A stretch of DNA of 64,000 nucleotides, taken from assembly GCA_030154185.1 (NCBI GenBank), contig JASKKK010000002.1:30621-94620 (forward strand), written 5' to 3'. The notes beneath the pieces are model-generated. The model had not been told where the DNA came from. It saw only the letters and a program-made list of their open reading frames with translations, and made no database searches. Below, piece by piece: positions 37,445 through 46,720 of this stretch (positions are counted from its first letter, which is position 1; each line of letters begins with the position of its first letter). The DNA comes from Desulfuromonadales bacterium (lineage in GTDB: Bacteria; Desulfobacterota; Desulfuromonadia; Desulfuromonadales; Syntrophotaleaceae). The position numbers and the translations under genes were made by a program.

Positions 37445-38478
37445 GCCGTATCCCCCAAAAGCCGGCGTGCGGCGCTCAGCACATCCTCGGGCATAATCGC
37501 CCGCATGCAGCGGTGATCGGTGGGGCATTGTCTGAGCAAACAGGGCGCGCAATCGGTCGGCTTGCGCACAATGCGACAGTTTCGGGACCATGGGGACGTC
37601 GTCGTGTGATCGGTCGGACCGAACACCGCCACGATAGGTACATCGAAGGCCGCCGCGACGTGCATGGGACCCGAGTCGTTGGTAATCATCAGCCGGCAGC
37701 CCGCCAGCACCGCCATCAACTGACGCACCGAGGTTTTTCCGATAAGGTTCAATGCCGGAACGCGCATGGCCGTCTCGATGTCCCGGCCGATTTCTCTCTC
37801 GCCGGGCCCGCCTGTCAATACCACCTGCAGACCGTACTCTTCGGCAAGACTGTCGCCTACCGAGGCAAACCGTTCAGGCAACCAGCGCTTGGCGGAACCG
37901 TAAGCGGCACCCGGATTGATAGCGACCCAGGAGCCATCCCCGAGAGTTGTCTGCGCCCAGCGTTTTTCGTCCTCACTGCAGGCCAGAAGCAGTCGCCCGC
38001 CCCCTTCACCCTGGCAGATATGGCGGAGCATGTGGCGGTAATACTCGGTATGATGCAGTCGTTTCTGTTCAGGACCGATTTTGACGCCATGGGTCAGAAG
38101 CGGGCCGCGGGCATCGGTCCGGTAACCGGCGCGCCGCGGTATACCGGCTGCAAAAGCCATGATGGCCGCCTCGATGGCATTCTGCATCAAAACAGCCAGA
38201 TCGAACCGTTCCCGACGCAGCTGTCTGGAAAACCGCCACAGTCCGGCTACCCCTTTATGCGCCCCTTTTTTTTCATAAATCAGCACCCGGTCACAGCACG
38301 GGTGAAAGGTAAACAGTTGCGCCACCAGAGGATTGGCCACCACTACGATTTCCGCATCGGGAAAGGCATCACGCAGATCGGCCATGGCCGGCGTGGTCAT
38401 GACTGCATCGCCAACCCAGTTGGTCGATCTCACCATGATACGCCGTATGGATTTCGGATCGATCGGTCTCAAAAACAC
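37441..38478 (-). CDS. waaF: LPS heptosyltransferase II
   Basis: WaaF adds the second heptose. Signatures are RIMVRSTNWVGDAVMTTPAM, WVAINPGAAYGSAKRW and LMITNDSGPMHVAAAFDVPIVAVFGPTD. The C-terminus carries CAPCLLRQCPTDHRC. The start is not certain: GTG at 38478 has AAGGAG only three bases away, whereas a TTG two codons later has better spacing. It is the first gene of the core block and is coupled to waaC. Confidence 0.94.
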   Translation of the reverse strand: MFLRPIDPKSIRRIMVRSTNWVGDAVMTTPAMADLRDAFPDAEIVVVANPLVAQLFTFHPCCDRVLIYEKKGAHKGVAGLWRFSRQLRRERFDLAVLMQNAIEAAIMAFAAGIPRRAGYRTDARGPLLTHGVKIGPEQKRLHHTEYYRHMLRHICQGEGGGRLLLACSEDEKRWAQTTLGDGSWVAINPGAAYGSAKRWLPERFASVGDSLAEEYGLQVVLTGGPGEREIGRDIETAMRVPALNLIGKTSVRQLMAVLAGCRLMITNDSGPMHVAAAFDVPIVAVFGPTDHTTTSPWSRNCRIVRKPTDCAPCLLRQCPTDHRCMRAIMPEDVLSAARRLLGDTA

Positions 38479-38886
38479 ATTCTCCTTTATCCGGCTATGC
38501 TCATCGCATCTTCAGCAGGATGTTCTACGATAACCTGTTGATCGTTCGACAAGACAACTGCGTATGTTACCACGAAGGCCACGAAGATCACGAAGAAAAT
38601 CCGCTCCAAACTCTTTTCACGAATCATTTCAGAAAAAATCGATCTCACCAAAGGTGCAAAACTTCGCTTTCAGGTCGCAGCATTACGTGAGGGCTGTTTT
38701 AAGATACCTGCAAATGCAAAAACCCGTTACCGGACTTCAGAAAAGCGGCGAATACATAAACAAGAACACGAAATCCGTGAAGAGAGGGTACGGTTGAATG
38801 ACCATCCCTGAGCGTTCTTCATGGTTTCCGTGTTGAAAATAATCGGTAAAGCCGACAGTCCGAATCCGGTCTGTCACCCCTGGGGA
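38479..38886. other. Non-coding gap between the lpx block and waaF
   Basis: About 408 bases without a convincing gene; the two short plus-strand ORFs have no family features or ribosome sites. It holds the CACGAAG repeat described separately and presumably the waaF promoter, for which I found no clear boxes. Confidence 0.6.
38571..38597. repeat. Three tandem CACGAAGNN units
   Basis: Units CACGAAGGC, CACGAAGAT and CACGAAGAA follow directly. A further partial match (CACGAAATCCGTGAAG) lies near 38766. This type of repeat is common in intergenic DNA of deltaproteobacteria and other phyla, as a dispersed element of uncertain origin. Confidence 0.8.
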
Positions 38887-39087
38887 CTATTTCTGCTTCT
38901 TTACGGTGCTGTCTGCTGCATCCAGAGGCACAGCCTCGTCGACGAGCATGACGGGGATATCATCTTCGACCGGGTACTGCAGACGGCATGCGTCACACAC
39001 CAAACCTTCGGGTTCGTTGACCGGGCGAACCGGCCCTTTGCAACGAGGACAGGCCAGGATATCGAGCAGTTCCTGAGCAATCGCCAT
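38887..39087 (-). CDS. Trm112-family small zinc-ribbon protein
   Basis: A 66-residue protein beginning MAIAQELLDILACPRCKG with a second zinc pair in LVCDACRLQYPVEDDIPVML, the pattern of the YcaR/Trm112 family. Eukaryotic and archaeal Trm112 activates methyltransferases; bacterial copies are mostly unassigned. ATG at 39087 has AGAGGTGATC upstream. It follows lpxK by four bases, the same neighbourhood as E. coli ycaR after lpxK, so the call is secure while the role is not. Confidence 0.9.
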   Translation of the reverse strand: MAIAQELLDILACPRCKGPVRPVNEPEGLVCDACRLQYPVEDDIPVMLVDEAVPLDAADSTVKKQK

Positions 39088-39091
39088 GGGA

Positions 39092-40180
39092 TCACCTCTC
39101 ATGATTGTTCGGATCTATAACAGCAGATAAGCGCCGTTCCAATGCACCGTTTTCCAGAAAAGCGAGTCGCAAAGGCACCTGAAAGCAGGGAAGCGGCAAA
39201 TCGGCATCCGCCAGCTTGACGGCATCTTTTTCGGTTGTAATGTAATAATCGGCGGCCCCGGCGGCTGCGGCCAACCTTGCCAAAACCTGCGCATCATATC
39301 CGGCATGGTCGGAAAAAGCCAAGGTTTGCGAAAGACTCAAACCATGGTTTTCCAGAGCACGGAAAAAGCTCCCCGGCTCGCCAACGCCGGCAAACGCGAC
39401 CCCCCGCAATGGGGCCAATTCCCTCATGCTGCGCTTCTCGCCGTCCAGGCTCAGGATACAATCATCCACCTCATGCCGGCAATGCAATACCGGGCCGGGA
39501 AGAACCGGATCCTTGCAGAACCTCTCGGGACAGCGGGTCAAGACAAAAAGGTGCGCACGGCGCAATGCGCATACAGGCTCACGCAGCAAGCCGGCCGGCA
39601 ACACTTTGCCATTGCCGAAAGGATGCAGGGCATCGAGCAACACCAGATCGAAATCCCTCTGTACAGCCAGATGTTGAAACCCGTCATCGAGGAGCACAAC
39701 CTGAGCACCGAGGGTATCGACGGCATGACGAACGCCTGCAGAGCGGCGCGGCGCGACGACGATAATGGCTTCGGGATTGCGGCGGGCCAAAAGCCAGGGT
39801 TCGTCACCGGCCGTTTTGACATCCAGCAACGGTCCGCGCCCTGCCGACACCACCCGCAAGGCTGCCCCTGCGCCGCTGGCATAGCCGCGGCTCACCACAG
39901 CCACGCGCTTGCCCCGAGACTGGCAGTAACGAATCAGGTAATCGACAACCGGCGTCTTTCCCGTTCCGCCCACACTCAGATTACCGACGGAAATAACCGG
40001 CACGGCAGCTCGGTATGAAGCCAGCCAGCCGAGCCGATACAGCCTGACGCGCAGGCTCATGACCAGAGCATAGAGCCAGCTCAACGGCAACAGCAGACCG
40101 TATACCAGCCGTTGCAGCAAGGAACGGGGACCGTAAACCGCCAGACGCCGATAGAATAAACCCAGGCCGGCCATGTTCAT
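39092..40180 (-). CDS. lpxK: Tetraacyldisaccharide 4'-kinase
   Basis: LpxK phosphorylates the lipid A disaccharide at the 4' position. The membrane-associated N-terminus is followed by PVISVGNLSVGGTGKTPVVDYL (Walker A) and VVLLDDGFQHLAVQRDFDLVLLDA, the family signature. It overlaps waaA by four bases (ATGA). The 362-residue length is normal. It belongs to the gnnB-lpxB-msbA-waaA-lpxK series. Confidence 0.96.
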   Translation of the reverse strand: MNMAGLGLFYRRLAVYGPRSLLQRLVYGLLLPLSWLYALVMSLRVRLYRLGWLASYRAAVPVISVGNLSVGGTGKTPVVDYLIRYCQSRGKRVAVVSRGYASGAGAALRVVSAGRGPLLDVKTAGDEPWLLARRNPEAIIVVAPRRSAGVRHAVDTLGAQVVLLDDGFQHLAVQRDFDLVLLDALHPFGNGKVLPAGLLREPVCALRRAHLFVLTRCPERFCKDPVLPGPVLHCRHEVDDCILSLDGEKRSMRELAPLRGVAFAGVGEPGSFFRALENHGLSLSQTLAFSDHAGYDAQVLARLAAAAGAADYYITTEKDAVKLADADLPLPCFQVPLRLAFLENGALERRLSAVIDPNNHER

Positions 40181-41466
40181 GCGCCCAACTGCTGCCGGAT
40201 GACCTCGACCGTACGCTCCGTAGCTCCCGCATGCTGTTGCAAGAAACCGTATCCGGCCAGCCCCATGTCCGCTCTGGCTTCGGCATCGGTCAGTAAGGTG
40301 AGGAGTTCTTCAGACAGCTCGTTTTCTGAAACCGTTTTGCCGCCCCCGGCCTCTATCAACAGCCGGGCGATTTCGCGAAAATTAGCCATATGTGGTCCGA
40401 AAAGCACCGGCTTCTTCAACAACGAGGCTTCCAGAACATTGTGCCCTCCAACCGGCGCCAGGCTGCCGCCGACGAAAACCACGTCCGCAGCTGCATACAG
40501 TTTCAGCAGTTCGCCGACCGTATCGATCAGCAAAACGTCGCCGTGGCGCAAAATTCCACTCTTTTCCGACAGCGAGGTTCGTGCGACCCAGTTCAGCCCG
40601 CGGGCGGTCAGCATCTGTCCAACCTCCTGGGCCCGCCCCGGATGGCGCGGCGCCAGAACCAGACACAACCCGATGCCCCGGTCGCGCATTTTACAATAAG
40701 CATCCAGAATCGGTTCTTCCTCGCCGGAGTGTGTGCTGCCCGCCACCCAAACCAGAGAATCGGCTGGTAATTTATACATCGACCTCAAATCTGTCGGGTT
40801 CATGGCACTCACACCGTCGCAGGACATATCGAATTTCAGATTACCCGTAACCGCAACCCGCCCGGCGGATGCTCCAAGAGATAATATGCGCTCCTTATCC
40901 TGCTGAGTCTGCATGCACAAGGCAGCAAACCGATTCAGGACTGGACGCAGGAAAAAGCGCATTTTCCGATATCGGGGAAAGGAACGATCAGATAATCGAC
41001 CATTGACAAGCACCAGAGGAATGGAAGCCTGCTTTGCGCATCGCACCAGGTTGGGCCATATTTCGGTTTCTACAATGATTACCAAGTCGGGACTGAGCCG
41101 CTTTAATACCCGGCGCACGGCCCAGGAAAGATCGAAAGGAAAAAACAGGCTTAAATCGATCTCGTCGATATTTTCGGCGACGGCATGTCCGGTCTCGGTA
41201 ACATTGGTAAGCACCAGCGCATGGTCGGGATAGGTCCTTTTTAGTGCGCGTATCAAAGACACGGCGGCACGGGTCTCGCCGACCGATACGGCATGCAGCC
41301 AAAGAATCGGTCGCCCCTTCAACAGCGATAACCGACCTGGAGCATACCATCCGAAACGCTCCCTGAGTCCCTGCCGGTTTTTCCCTCCACAAAGCCTGCG
41401 AAGCAAGTACCACGGCACCAGGGCCGCGGCACCGACAAGCCAGATAAGATCGTACAGAAGGTACAC
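40177..41466 (-). CDS. waaA: Kdo transferase
   Basis: WaaA (KdtA) transfers Kdo from CMP-Kdo to lipid IVA. After an N-terminal membrane anchor come WLHAVSVGETRAAVSLIRALK, VIIVETEIWPNLVRCA, LVNGRLSDRSFPRYRK and GGSLAPVGGHNVLEASLLKKPVLFGP. The start is a GTG at 41466 with GGGAGG five bases upstream. Product 429 residues, normal. How many Kdo residues it adds cannot be told. Confidence 0.96.
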   Translation of the reverse strand: MYLLYDLIWLVGAAALVPWYLLRRLCGGKNRQGLRERFGWYAPGRLSLLKGRPILWLHAVSVGETRAAVSLIRALKRTYPDHALVLTNVTETGHAVAENIDEIDLSLFFPFDLSWAVRRVLKRLSPDLVIIVETEIWPNLVRCAKQASIPLVLVNGRLSDRSFPRYRKMRFFLRPVLNRFAALCMQTQQDKERILSLGASAGRVAVTGNLKFDMSCDGVSAMNPTDLRSMYKLPADSLVWVAGSTHSGEEEPILDAYCKMRDRGIGLCLVLAPRHPGRAQEVGQMLTARGLNWVARTSLSEKSGILRHGDVLLIDTVGELLKLYAAADVVFVGGSLAPVGGHNVLEASLLKKPVLFGPHMANFREIARLLIEAGGGKTVSENELSEELLTLLTDAEARADMGLAGYGFLQQHAGATERTVEVIRQQLGA

Positions 41467-41488
41467 GCGAGCCTCCCCTTATCCCAGG

Positions 41489-43228
41489 TCAGTTCCGTTC
41501 GACGAATTGCATTTCATAAAGGCGACTGTAAAGGCCGCCTCCGGCCAGGAGTTGCTGATGATTGCCGGTTTCGCAAATACGCCCGTCCTCCAAAACAACG
41601 ATTTTATCCGCGTGCATGACGGTGGACAGCCGGTGCGCCACGACGATGGTCGTGCGGTTCTCCATGAGATTGACAAGCGCTTTCTGCACCATGGCCTCGC
41701 TTTCGGTATCGAGAGCGCTGGTCGCCTCATCGAGCAGCAGAATCGGCGCATCGCGCAGAATGGCCCTGGCGATACAGATACGCTGTCGCTGACCGCCTGA
41801 GAGTCTCACTCCGCGATCGCCTATAACCGTCTCGTATCCATCAGGCATGGACCGGACAAACGCGTCGGCATAGGCCAGCCTGGCGGCCTTTTCAACTTCG
41901 GCGTCGGCGGCTTCGAGACGGCCGTATCGGATATTGTTGCGCACGGTATCGTTGAACAGAAAGGTCTCCTGGTCCACCAGGGCGATATTCTGCTTGAGGC
42001 TTTCCTGGGTCAGATATTTGATATCCTGCCCATCGATGAGGATGTTTCCTTTTTGAGGATCGTAGAACCGATTGAGCAGTCCGATGATGGTGGACTTGCC
42101 GCCGCCGCTCGGTCCGACCAGGGCAACGATTTCTCCGGAACGGATGGAGAGGTTGAAATCTTGCAGAACGGGTTCCTCCCCATAGGAAAAATCGACCTGA
42201 CAAAAGTCGATATTCCCTGCCATCCTCGATGCCGGCAGGGCATCGGCGTGATCCGCGATATCGGCTTTCTCGTCCATCAGTTCGAACACCCGCTCGGCAG
42301 CTCCGAGTGAACGCTGAATCGTATTGCTGACCTTGGTAAGACGCTTCATGGGGGCGTACATCATCAATAAAGCCGCAACGAAGGAAGACAGATCCCCCTG
42401 GGTCATGGCCCCCTGGCTGACGCGATGAATACCGTACCACAGTACCGCCCCGACCCCCAGGGAAGACAGAATTTCAATTACCGGCGTCGCCGCTGAATCG
42501 TATTTGAGTACTTTGCGAATGAAATGATAAAAACGTTTATTTTCCGTTTTGAAGCGATCGGTTTCGCGGGCCTCGGTACCAAAAGCCTTGATCACCTTGA
42601 TGCCGGCAAGGGATTCTTGCAATACCCGCGTCAGGTTACCCATGGTGCGCTGCCCACGCCGCGTATTGTCCTTGATACGACGCCCGATAATACTTGCGGG
42701 AATTACCGCAACCGGCATGACCACAAATGCGATGGAGGCAAGTCGCCAATCGCTCTGAAACGCGACGATGGTCAATCCGATCAGGGTGAAACTCTCCCGC
42801 AAACCATCCACCAGCACATCGGCCGCCGAACGCGACAGCGCACCGACATCATTGAGAATACGGGACATCACATTGCCGGTCGAACTGCGGGAAAAGTATC
42901 CCATGGAAAGGGCCATGGAATGAGCATAAAGATCGTTGCGAATATCCTGCACGACCAGTTGCCCGGCAGTCTTGATGAAATATTCCTGAATATAGCGCCC
43001 CGCCCCTTTGCACAACGCCAGACCTATGACGATAATGGGAACGAGATTGACCAAGCCTTTCTCGGTAGCGATAAGCACATCGTCGACAAAAGGCTTGACC
43101 AGCTTGGCCGTTGCCACATCCGCCCCGGAAACCAGAATCGATGCCCCCATGGCCAGGAACACGCGAAAAAGATAGGGCCTGGAATAATAGTAAAGCCGAC
43201 GATAGAGTTGTCTGGGGTTATACCTCAC
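41489..43228 (-). CDS. msbA: Lipid A export ABC transporter MsbA
   Basis: A half-transporter of about 579 residues: six membrane helices in residues 1-310, then an ATPase with Walker A GPSGGGKSTIIG, signature RLSGGQRQRICIARA and Walker B APILLLDEATSALD. MsbA flips core-lipid A across the inner membrane. I place the start at a GTG at 43228, which has AAGGAG nine bases upstream; the track start 10 codons earlier is also a GTG but has no ribosome site. It overlaps the lpxB end by 11 bases. Confidence 0.92.
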   Translation of the reverse strand: MRYNPRQLYRRLYYYSRPYLFRVFLAMGASILVSGADVATAKLVKPFVDDVLIATEKGLVNLVPIIVIGLALCKGAGRYIQEYFIKTAGQLVVQDIRNDLYAHSMALSMGYFSRSSTGNVMSRILNDVGALSRSAADVLVDGLRESFTLIGLTIVAFQSDWRLASIAFVVMPVAVIPASIIGRRIKDNTRRGQRTMGNLTRVLQESLAGIKVIKAFGTEARETDRFKTENKRFYHFIRKVLKYDSAATPVIEILSSLGVGAVLWYGIHRVSQGAMTQGDLSSFVAALLMMYAPMKRLTKVSNTIQRSLGAAERVFELMDEKADIADHADALPASRMAGNIDFCQVDFSYGEEPVLQDFNLSIRSGEIVALVGPSGGGKSTIIGLLNRFYDPQKGNILIDGQDIKYLTQESLKQNIALVDQETFLFNDTVRNNIRYGRLEAADAEVEKAARLAYADAFVRSMPDGYETVIGDRGVRLSGGQRQRICIARAILRDAPILLLDEATSALDTESEAMVQKALVNLMENRTTIVVAHRLSTVMHADKIVVLEDGRICETGNHQQLLAGGGLYSRLYEMQFVERN

Positions 43229-44402
43229 AAAAATACTCTCCTTGCGATTCGCTTTCACGAATCATTTCGGAAACCATGCGCGCCACTCGCGCGGCACACC
43301 CTCCCTCGCCCAAACGCTGTCGGACGACGGCAAGGCCATCGCGCATGGCACGATTGTAACCGGTCTGCGACAAAATGGTGTCGATCTCCCCGGCAATACG
43401 TTTCGGCATGGCATCGTCCTGAATAAATTCTCTGACCACCTCGCGGCCCGCCACGATGTTGGCAAGACCGATATGAGGCACCCGGACCAGGCGGCGTCCA
43501 ACGGCATAACTCAGCGGAGCCATCTTGTAAACAATGGTCATGGGCGTACCGACCAGGGCGATCTGCAAGGTAACCGTCCCGGATACGCTGATGATCGCAT
43601 CGCAGGCATTGATGACGTTGTAGACATCTTCCGTAACCAGCGTTATCGGCAGGTCGTAGGGCGCGACCAGAGCTTCGAGATCCTGCCTGCGAAAACTCGA
43701 GGCGACGGGCAGCAGGAATTGAATATCGGAATGCTTTTCAAGCAATTCGGCCGCCGTTTGCATGATGGTATCGAAAATATATCTGAGTTCGTTCTTGCGG
43801 CTGCCGGGGAAAAGACCGACTACCGGCACGGCCGGATCGAGCCCGTGCTGGCGAAGAAAGCTATCGCGATCGAGGGTGATGCCGAATTCATCCAACAGCG
43901 GGTGGCCGACATACTTCACATCGATGTCCAGTCCCTCGTACAGTTCGGGCTCAAACGGAAAGATGGCGGCCAGTCGGTCAACCACCGATGCGATGCGACG
44001 GACCCGGCCACGCCGCCATGCCCAAACCTGCGGGCTGACATAGTAAAGAACAGGAACTCCCGCCTTTTTGGCCTGAGCCGCCAATAACAGATTGAACTCT
44101 GCGAAGTCGATCAGAACCAGGGCATCGGGCTTTTGCGGACCATTGAGAATTTTTTTCAGACGCCGGTAGGCACGCCAGACCGACGGCAGATGTCCGAGGA
44201 CCTCGACCAATCCCATGACCGCGAGTTTTTCGCCGGAAATCAATATCTCACAGCCGGCTTTGGCCATGCATGCACCACCGACCCCGAAAAATTTTAAATC
44301 CGGATCGACTTTGGCCGCCGCCTCGATCAGATTCGCCCCATGCATGTCCCCGGAAGCCTCACCGGTGACGATCATGACCCTGCGCTGTTTGACCTTTTGC
44401 AT
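43218..44402 (-). CDS. lpxB: Lipid A disaccharide synthase
   Basis: LpxB joins UDP-diacyl-glucosamine and lipid X. The 394 residues show VMIVTGEASGDMHGANLI, VLYYVSPQVWAWRRGRVRRIA, VGLFPGSRKNELRYIFD and VSGTVTLQIALVGTPMTIVYK. Its 3' end contains the msbA ribosome site, so the two are coupled. It follows gnnB by nine bases. Confidence 0.97.
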   Translation of the reverse strand: MQKVKQRRVMIVTGEASGDMHGANLIEAAAKVDPDLKFFGVGGACMAKAGCEILISGEKLAVMGLVEVLGHLPSVWRAYRRLKKILNGPQKPDALVLIDFAEFNLLLAAQAKKAGVPVLYYVSPQVWAWRRGRVRRIASVVDRLAAIFPFEPELYEGLDIDVKYVGHPLLDEFGITLDRDSFLRQHGLDPAVPVVGLFPGSRKNELRYIFDTIMQTAAELLEKHSDIQFLLPVASSFRRQDLEALVAPYDLPITLVTEDVYNVINACDAIISVSGTVTLQIALVGTPMTIVYKMAPLSYAVGRRLVRVPHIGLANIVAGREVVREFIQDDAMPKRIAGEIDTILSQTGYNRAMRDGLAVVRQRLGEGGCAARVARMVSEMIRESESQGEYFCEV

Positions 44403-44411
44403 CGGATGCTC

Positions 44412-45506
44412 CTAAAGGGCGGACATCAAAGCTTTGCAGATCTGATCGATCTGTTCTTCCTTCAGTTCGGGATACATGGGCAAGGAAAGGACCTCCTCTG
44501 CAGCCTGTTCCGTCACCGGCAGGGAGAGTCCGTCGCAAGCCCCGGCGAATACCTCCTGAAGATGGAGGGGAACCGGGTAGTAGATGGCCGATGCAATCCC
44601 TTGTTCGGCCAGCACCTGCTGAACGTTATGCCGATTCCGGACACGGATGGTGTACTGATGAAAAACGTGGGTACCAAGTCCATCTTCAACGGGTATGGTG
44701 ACCGAGGAGTCGCCCAGGCGAGCATTGTAAAGAGCGGCGTTTTGGCGACGCTGCCGATTGTAGGAATCGATATATTTGAGTTTTGTACGCAAAACAACCG
44801 CCTGCAGATCATCCAGGCGGCTGTTGTATCCGATAACGGCGTGGTAATAACGCTCTCGGCTGCCGTGATTACGCAGCATCCGAATGCGATCGGCCAGTTG
44901 CTCGTCATCGGTAACGATCATGCCGCCATCGCCGTAGCAGCCGAGATTCTTGCTGGGGAAAAACGAAAAACACCCCAGATCGCCCCAGGCACCGGTCATG
45001 CGCCCCTGATAATCGGCGCCAAAGGATTGCGCGCAATCTTCCACCATACGTAAATCGTGTTTCCTGCACAAAGCTTCAAGCGCCTGGAGCTCGGCCGGCT
45101 GTCCGAACAGATGAACGGGAATGACCGCGCGAGTACGTTCGCTTATGGCATTTTCGATCTTGGCCACATCGATATTGAAAGTAGCAGGATCGATATCGAC
45201 AAAAACGGGAGTGGCACCCACGTAGGCGATAGCCTCGGCAGTAGCGATAAAGGTAAAAGCGGTGGTTATCACCTCATCACCAGGTCCTACACCTGCTGCG
45301 CGCAAGGCAAGGTGCAGGGCATCCGTTCCTGAAGCGACTCCAAATGCATGACGGACACCGCAATAGGCGGCGATTTCCTGCTCCAGGGCTTCTCCCTGAG
45401 GACCGAGAACGAAGCGCGTGGACTCCAGCACATCGAGAAGTCCCCGATTAATTTCGTCCTTGATGCTGTCATACTGCCCCTTCAGATCAACCATGGGAAT
45501 AGACAT
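44412..45506 (-). CDS. gnnB: DegT/DnrJ-type aminotransferase, probable GnnB
   Basis: A 364-residue PLP enzyme. The N-terminus MSIPMVDLKGQYDSIKDEI, SGTDALHLALRAAGVGPGDEV, DCAQSFGADYQGR and the PLP lysine in SFFPSKNLGCYGDGGMI identify the sugar aminotransferase family. Lying between gnnA and lpxB, exactly as in Acidithiobacillus, it probably makes UDP-GlcNAc3N for LpxA, giving amide-linked primary acyl chains. ATG at 45506 has AAGGAT upstream. Its partner gnnA is interrupted here, so its in vivo flux is in doubt. Confidence 0.8.
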   Translation of the reverse strand: MSIPMVDLKGQYDSIKDEINRGLLDVLESTRFVLGPQGEALEQEIAAYCGVRHAFGVASGTDALHLALRAAGVGPGDEVITTAFTFIATAEAIAYVGATPVFVDIDPATFNIDVAKIENAISERTRAVIPVHLFGQPAELQALEALCRKHDLRMVEDCAQSFGADYQGRMTGAWGDLGCFSFFPSKNLGCYGDGGMIVTDDEQLADRIRMLRNHGSRERYYHAVIGYNSRLDDLQAVVLRTKLKYIDSYNRQRRQNAALYNARLGDSSVTIPVEDGLGTHVFHQYTIRVRNRHNVQQVLAEQGIASAIYYPVPLHLQEVFAGACDGLSLPVTEQAAEEVLSLPMYPELKEEQIDQICKALMSAL

Positions 45507-45709
45507 GTCGTATCCTTTAAGAAACATAACTGTTTGCACATTTTATTCGCGCCCATGGAAGAAGAAGTTCCTGGGCGCCGGTCAAGCCCGAAAGCTTGAA
45601 TAATGGGGCTTGAAACTTTCCCCTGCTATCTGCTCTTTGAACTTTCCCGCATCCTTTGCGATTTCGACAACAAAAACCTCAAGGCGAAACAATCCGGCGA
45701 TTCAACGAC

Positions 45710-45741
45710 AAAAAGGCGAGGCCCGGCGTATCGGCCCCGCC
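45710..45741 (-). terminator. Intrinsic terminator between gnnA and gnnB
   Basis: Minus-strand reading gives GGCGGGGCC, a nine-base loop and GGCCTCGCC (one G-U pair), then five T's. It begins about 30 bases after the gnnA stop, so lpxD-fabZ-lpxA-gnnA transcripts probably end here. The remaining 200 bases before gnnB contain another hairpin (arms 45549-45555 and 45572-45578) and no clear promoter. Confidence 0.75.
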
Positions 45742-45769
45742 TGCAAAACAACAAGATAAAACGCAACCG

Positions 45770-46720
45770 TCAACCCGCCAGCATACCTCCCAAACGGCGA
45801 CTGATCTGCAATGCCACCTCAAGGGCGCGGCGACCGTCTTCACCGTCGACAATGGGCGACGTACCGTTTTTTACTGCGCAGAGAAAAGCTTCGATCTCCT
45901 TGAGCAGAGCGTCGCTCTCGGCAAAGTCTTTTTCCTGCATGGTTATCCCGGGCAGACCGGGCAGACTCATGCCTTTGCCGCCTTTGCGACAAACCGCTAT
46001 CCTGCGCTTTTGCTAATCGATGGAAAAATAACCATCAGCTTGAAAGACCCGTACCTTGCGCATCGCGTCCCGACTGACACGACTGGCAGTGACGTTGGCC
46101 ACACAGCCGCTGGCGAACTCGAGACGGGCATTTGCAATATCGACCTCTTCGGACAATACGGGCACACCGGAGGCATGTATCGACGTCAGCTCGGATTGAA
46201 CCATATTGAGTATGATATCGATATCGTGAATCATGAGGTCAAGTACCACATTCACGTCGGTTCCCCGGCCCCGAAAAGGTGTCAGGCGATGGGACTCAAT
46301 GAACATGGGGCGGCTCAGCTCTCCATTCAGCGCCACGATGGCCGGATTAAAACGCTCGAGATGCCCCACCTGCAGCAAGGCCCCGTTCTGACGAGCCAGA
46401 GAGATCAGTTCGTCCGCTTCGGCAACCGTTTCGGTAATCGGCTTTTCGACCAGAACGTGTCGGCCGGCAAGCAGAAAGTCCTTGGCAACTTCGAAATGCA
46501 GGCGCGTCGGTACGACGACCGACGCAACATCGACCTGTTCCAGCAGCTCCCGGTAGTCCGAAAAGGCAGCACAACCTACCTCTGCCGCCACCTTTTCAGC
46601 CGCCGCGCGGTCCACATCGACCACACCGACCAGTTCGACGCCGGGCAGTGCAGCGTATTTCTGGGCGTGGAAGCGCCCCAGATACCCTACACCGACAACG
46701 GCGGCGCGCAGGTCTTTCAT
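45770..46720 (-). pseudogene. gnnA: Gfo/Idh-type oxidoreductase, probable GnnA, interrupted by an in-frame amber codon
   Basis: A reading frame of 317 codons split by one TAG (46013-46015) after residue 235. The first part has AAVVGVGYLGRFHAQKYAAL, a NAD-binding Rossmann start, and HVLVEKPITETVAEADEL with the conserved EKP, then VLDLMIHDIDIIL. After the stop the same frame resumes without frameshift: QKRRIAVCRK, then a family-typical EIEAFLCAVKNGTSPIVDGEDGRRALEVALQI. Homologues run through this point. GnnA would oxidise UDP-GlcNAc at C3 for GnnB. The lost 80 residues complete the C-terminal sheet, so the truncated form is unlikely to work unless TAG is read through. Confidence 0.85.

Noticed and set aside
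46013-46015. Pyrrolysine at the gnnA TAG
   Set aside because: TAG ends at least four other genes in the window in the normal way, and no pyl gene is visible; kept only as a remote alternative.
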